DNA of 64,000 nt from JASLDZ01 sp964242625. GTDB lineage: Bacteria > Pseudomonadota > Alphaproteobacteria > Caulobacterales > Caulobacteraceae. Every line of letters starts with the position of its first letter. Positions within the stretch are counted from its first letter, which is position 1. The notes beneath the pieces were generated by a model. That model did not search any database and was not told the DNA's origin. It worked only from the letters and a program-made list of their open reading frames with translations. The translations under genes and the position numbers were made by a program. Location of the stretch: assembly GCA_964242625.1 (NCBI GenBank), contig CAXTAO010000005.1:62001-126000 (forward strand). The letters run 5' to 3'. Shown one piece after another: positions 63,817 to 64,000 of this stretch.

Positions 63817-63896
63817 GCGGACTTCGCACGCGCGCGACGCTAGGCCGGACCGCTGCGGCGCCCTACGACGACACGCCAGCCACCGACGGACCCCCC

Positions 63897-64000
63897 ATGC
63901 CCGCCGCCGATCCCGCCGCCCTCATCGAGCCCGTCGCCGCGCGTTCGCGCATCATCGCGGTGGTGACCGTCGCCGACTGGCGCCACGGCGCGCCGCTCGC
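63897..64000 (+). CDS. eda: 2-dehydro-3-deoxyphosphogluconate aldolase, N-terminal part (3' end outside window)
   Basis: The first 34 residues are visible: MPAADPAALIEPVAARSRIIAVVTVADWRHGAPL. The ARSRIIAVVTVADWRHGAPL stretch aligns with the Eda start (xxPVIPVLTIxDxxxAVPLA), the first strand of the class I aldolase barrel that cleaves KDPG in the Entner-Doudoroff pathway. The catalytic Glu and Lys lie beyond the window. The call rests on a short match and must be treated as likely rather than certain. Confidence 0.55.
   Translation, partial: MPAADPAALIEPVAARSRIIAVVTVADWRHGAPL

Overview
The window is very GC-rich, densely packed chromosomal DNA from an alphaproteobacterium, most probably a member of or close relative of the Caulobacterales. 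The evidence is gene content and order: NDUFA12 / MlaD-like / DUF2155, ftsE-ftsX-ydcF-plsC, aroQ-accB-accC, argH-lptM-lysA, helicase / S4 / ferredoxin / CarD, DUF2125 next to hisC, and comF / glutaredoxin / nitrilase / DUF1178. Several promoter-like sites also resemble the Caulobacter housekeeping consensus. No phage, plasmid, insertion sequence, rRNA or CRISPR is visible. Nearly everything is core genome.

Layout. 1-8.8 kb: end of icd, a Band-7 protein, tRNA-Arg, DUF4112, an exonuclease X-like protein, a sialate O-acetylesterase, then a SUV3-type helicase, an S4 protein, a 7Fe ferredoxin and CarD. 8.8-16.4 kb (minus): alaS, a small lipoprotein, an unknown acidic protein, a TetR-like regulator, hisC, a decayed chorismate-mutase-like protein and DUF2125. 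16.4-24.9 kb: ChaC-like cyclotransferase, the ftsE-ftsX-ydcF-plsC-lipoprotein operon chained by four GTGA overlaps, a zinc-ribbon protein plus phosphoribosyltransferase, palindromic repeat copy 1, thiS, and aroQ-accB-accC. 24.9-34.3 kb: an exported unknown, aat, DUF2155, MlaD-like, NDUFA12, a ribonucleotide-reductase-like pseudoenzyme, two exported pentapeptide-repeat proteins and aspS. 34.3-42.7 kb: palindromic repeat copy 2, a TlpA-like thioredoxin diverging from argH-lptM-lysA, etfB-etfA, a small orphan protein, an enoyl-CoA hydratase and two small proteins. 42.7-49.5 kb: msrA, DUF1178, nitrilase, glutaredoxin, comF diverging from a BioC-like methyltransferase, an HExxH protein, a 4-Cys protein with a dyad-rich upstream region, mutT and argJ. 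49.5-64 kb: secA, an ABC exporter, class I lysyl-tRNA synthetase, ubiK-ybjN-proC, a TonB receptor / MFS pair with a divergent GntR regulator, pgsA and the start of eda.

The most unusual items are these. (1) A roughly 400-bp multiply palindromic intergenic element occurs twice; the two copies share the same orientation in their outer arms but carry the central ~185 bp in opposite orientation, which is what an invertible cassette would leave. (2) A 799-residue class II ribonucleotide-reductase relative keeps the C-terminal domain but has lost the catalytic cysteine motifs. (3) Two identical-format dyads, 44 bp apart, lie upstream of a 4-Cys protein. (4) Gene packing is extreme: three divergent pairs share a CATG start tetranucleotide and four convergent pairs share a CTAG stop tetranucleotide. 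lysA seems to have only a CTG start, inside a CTGA overlap. (5) Several promoters place the -10 box 6-8 nt from the start codon, so leaderless mRNAs are likely.

All function calls come from reading the protein sequences; no database search was run.
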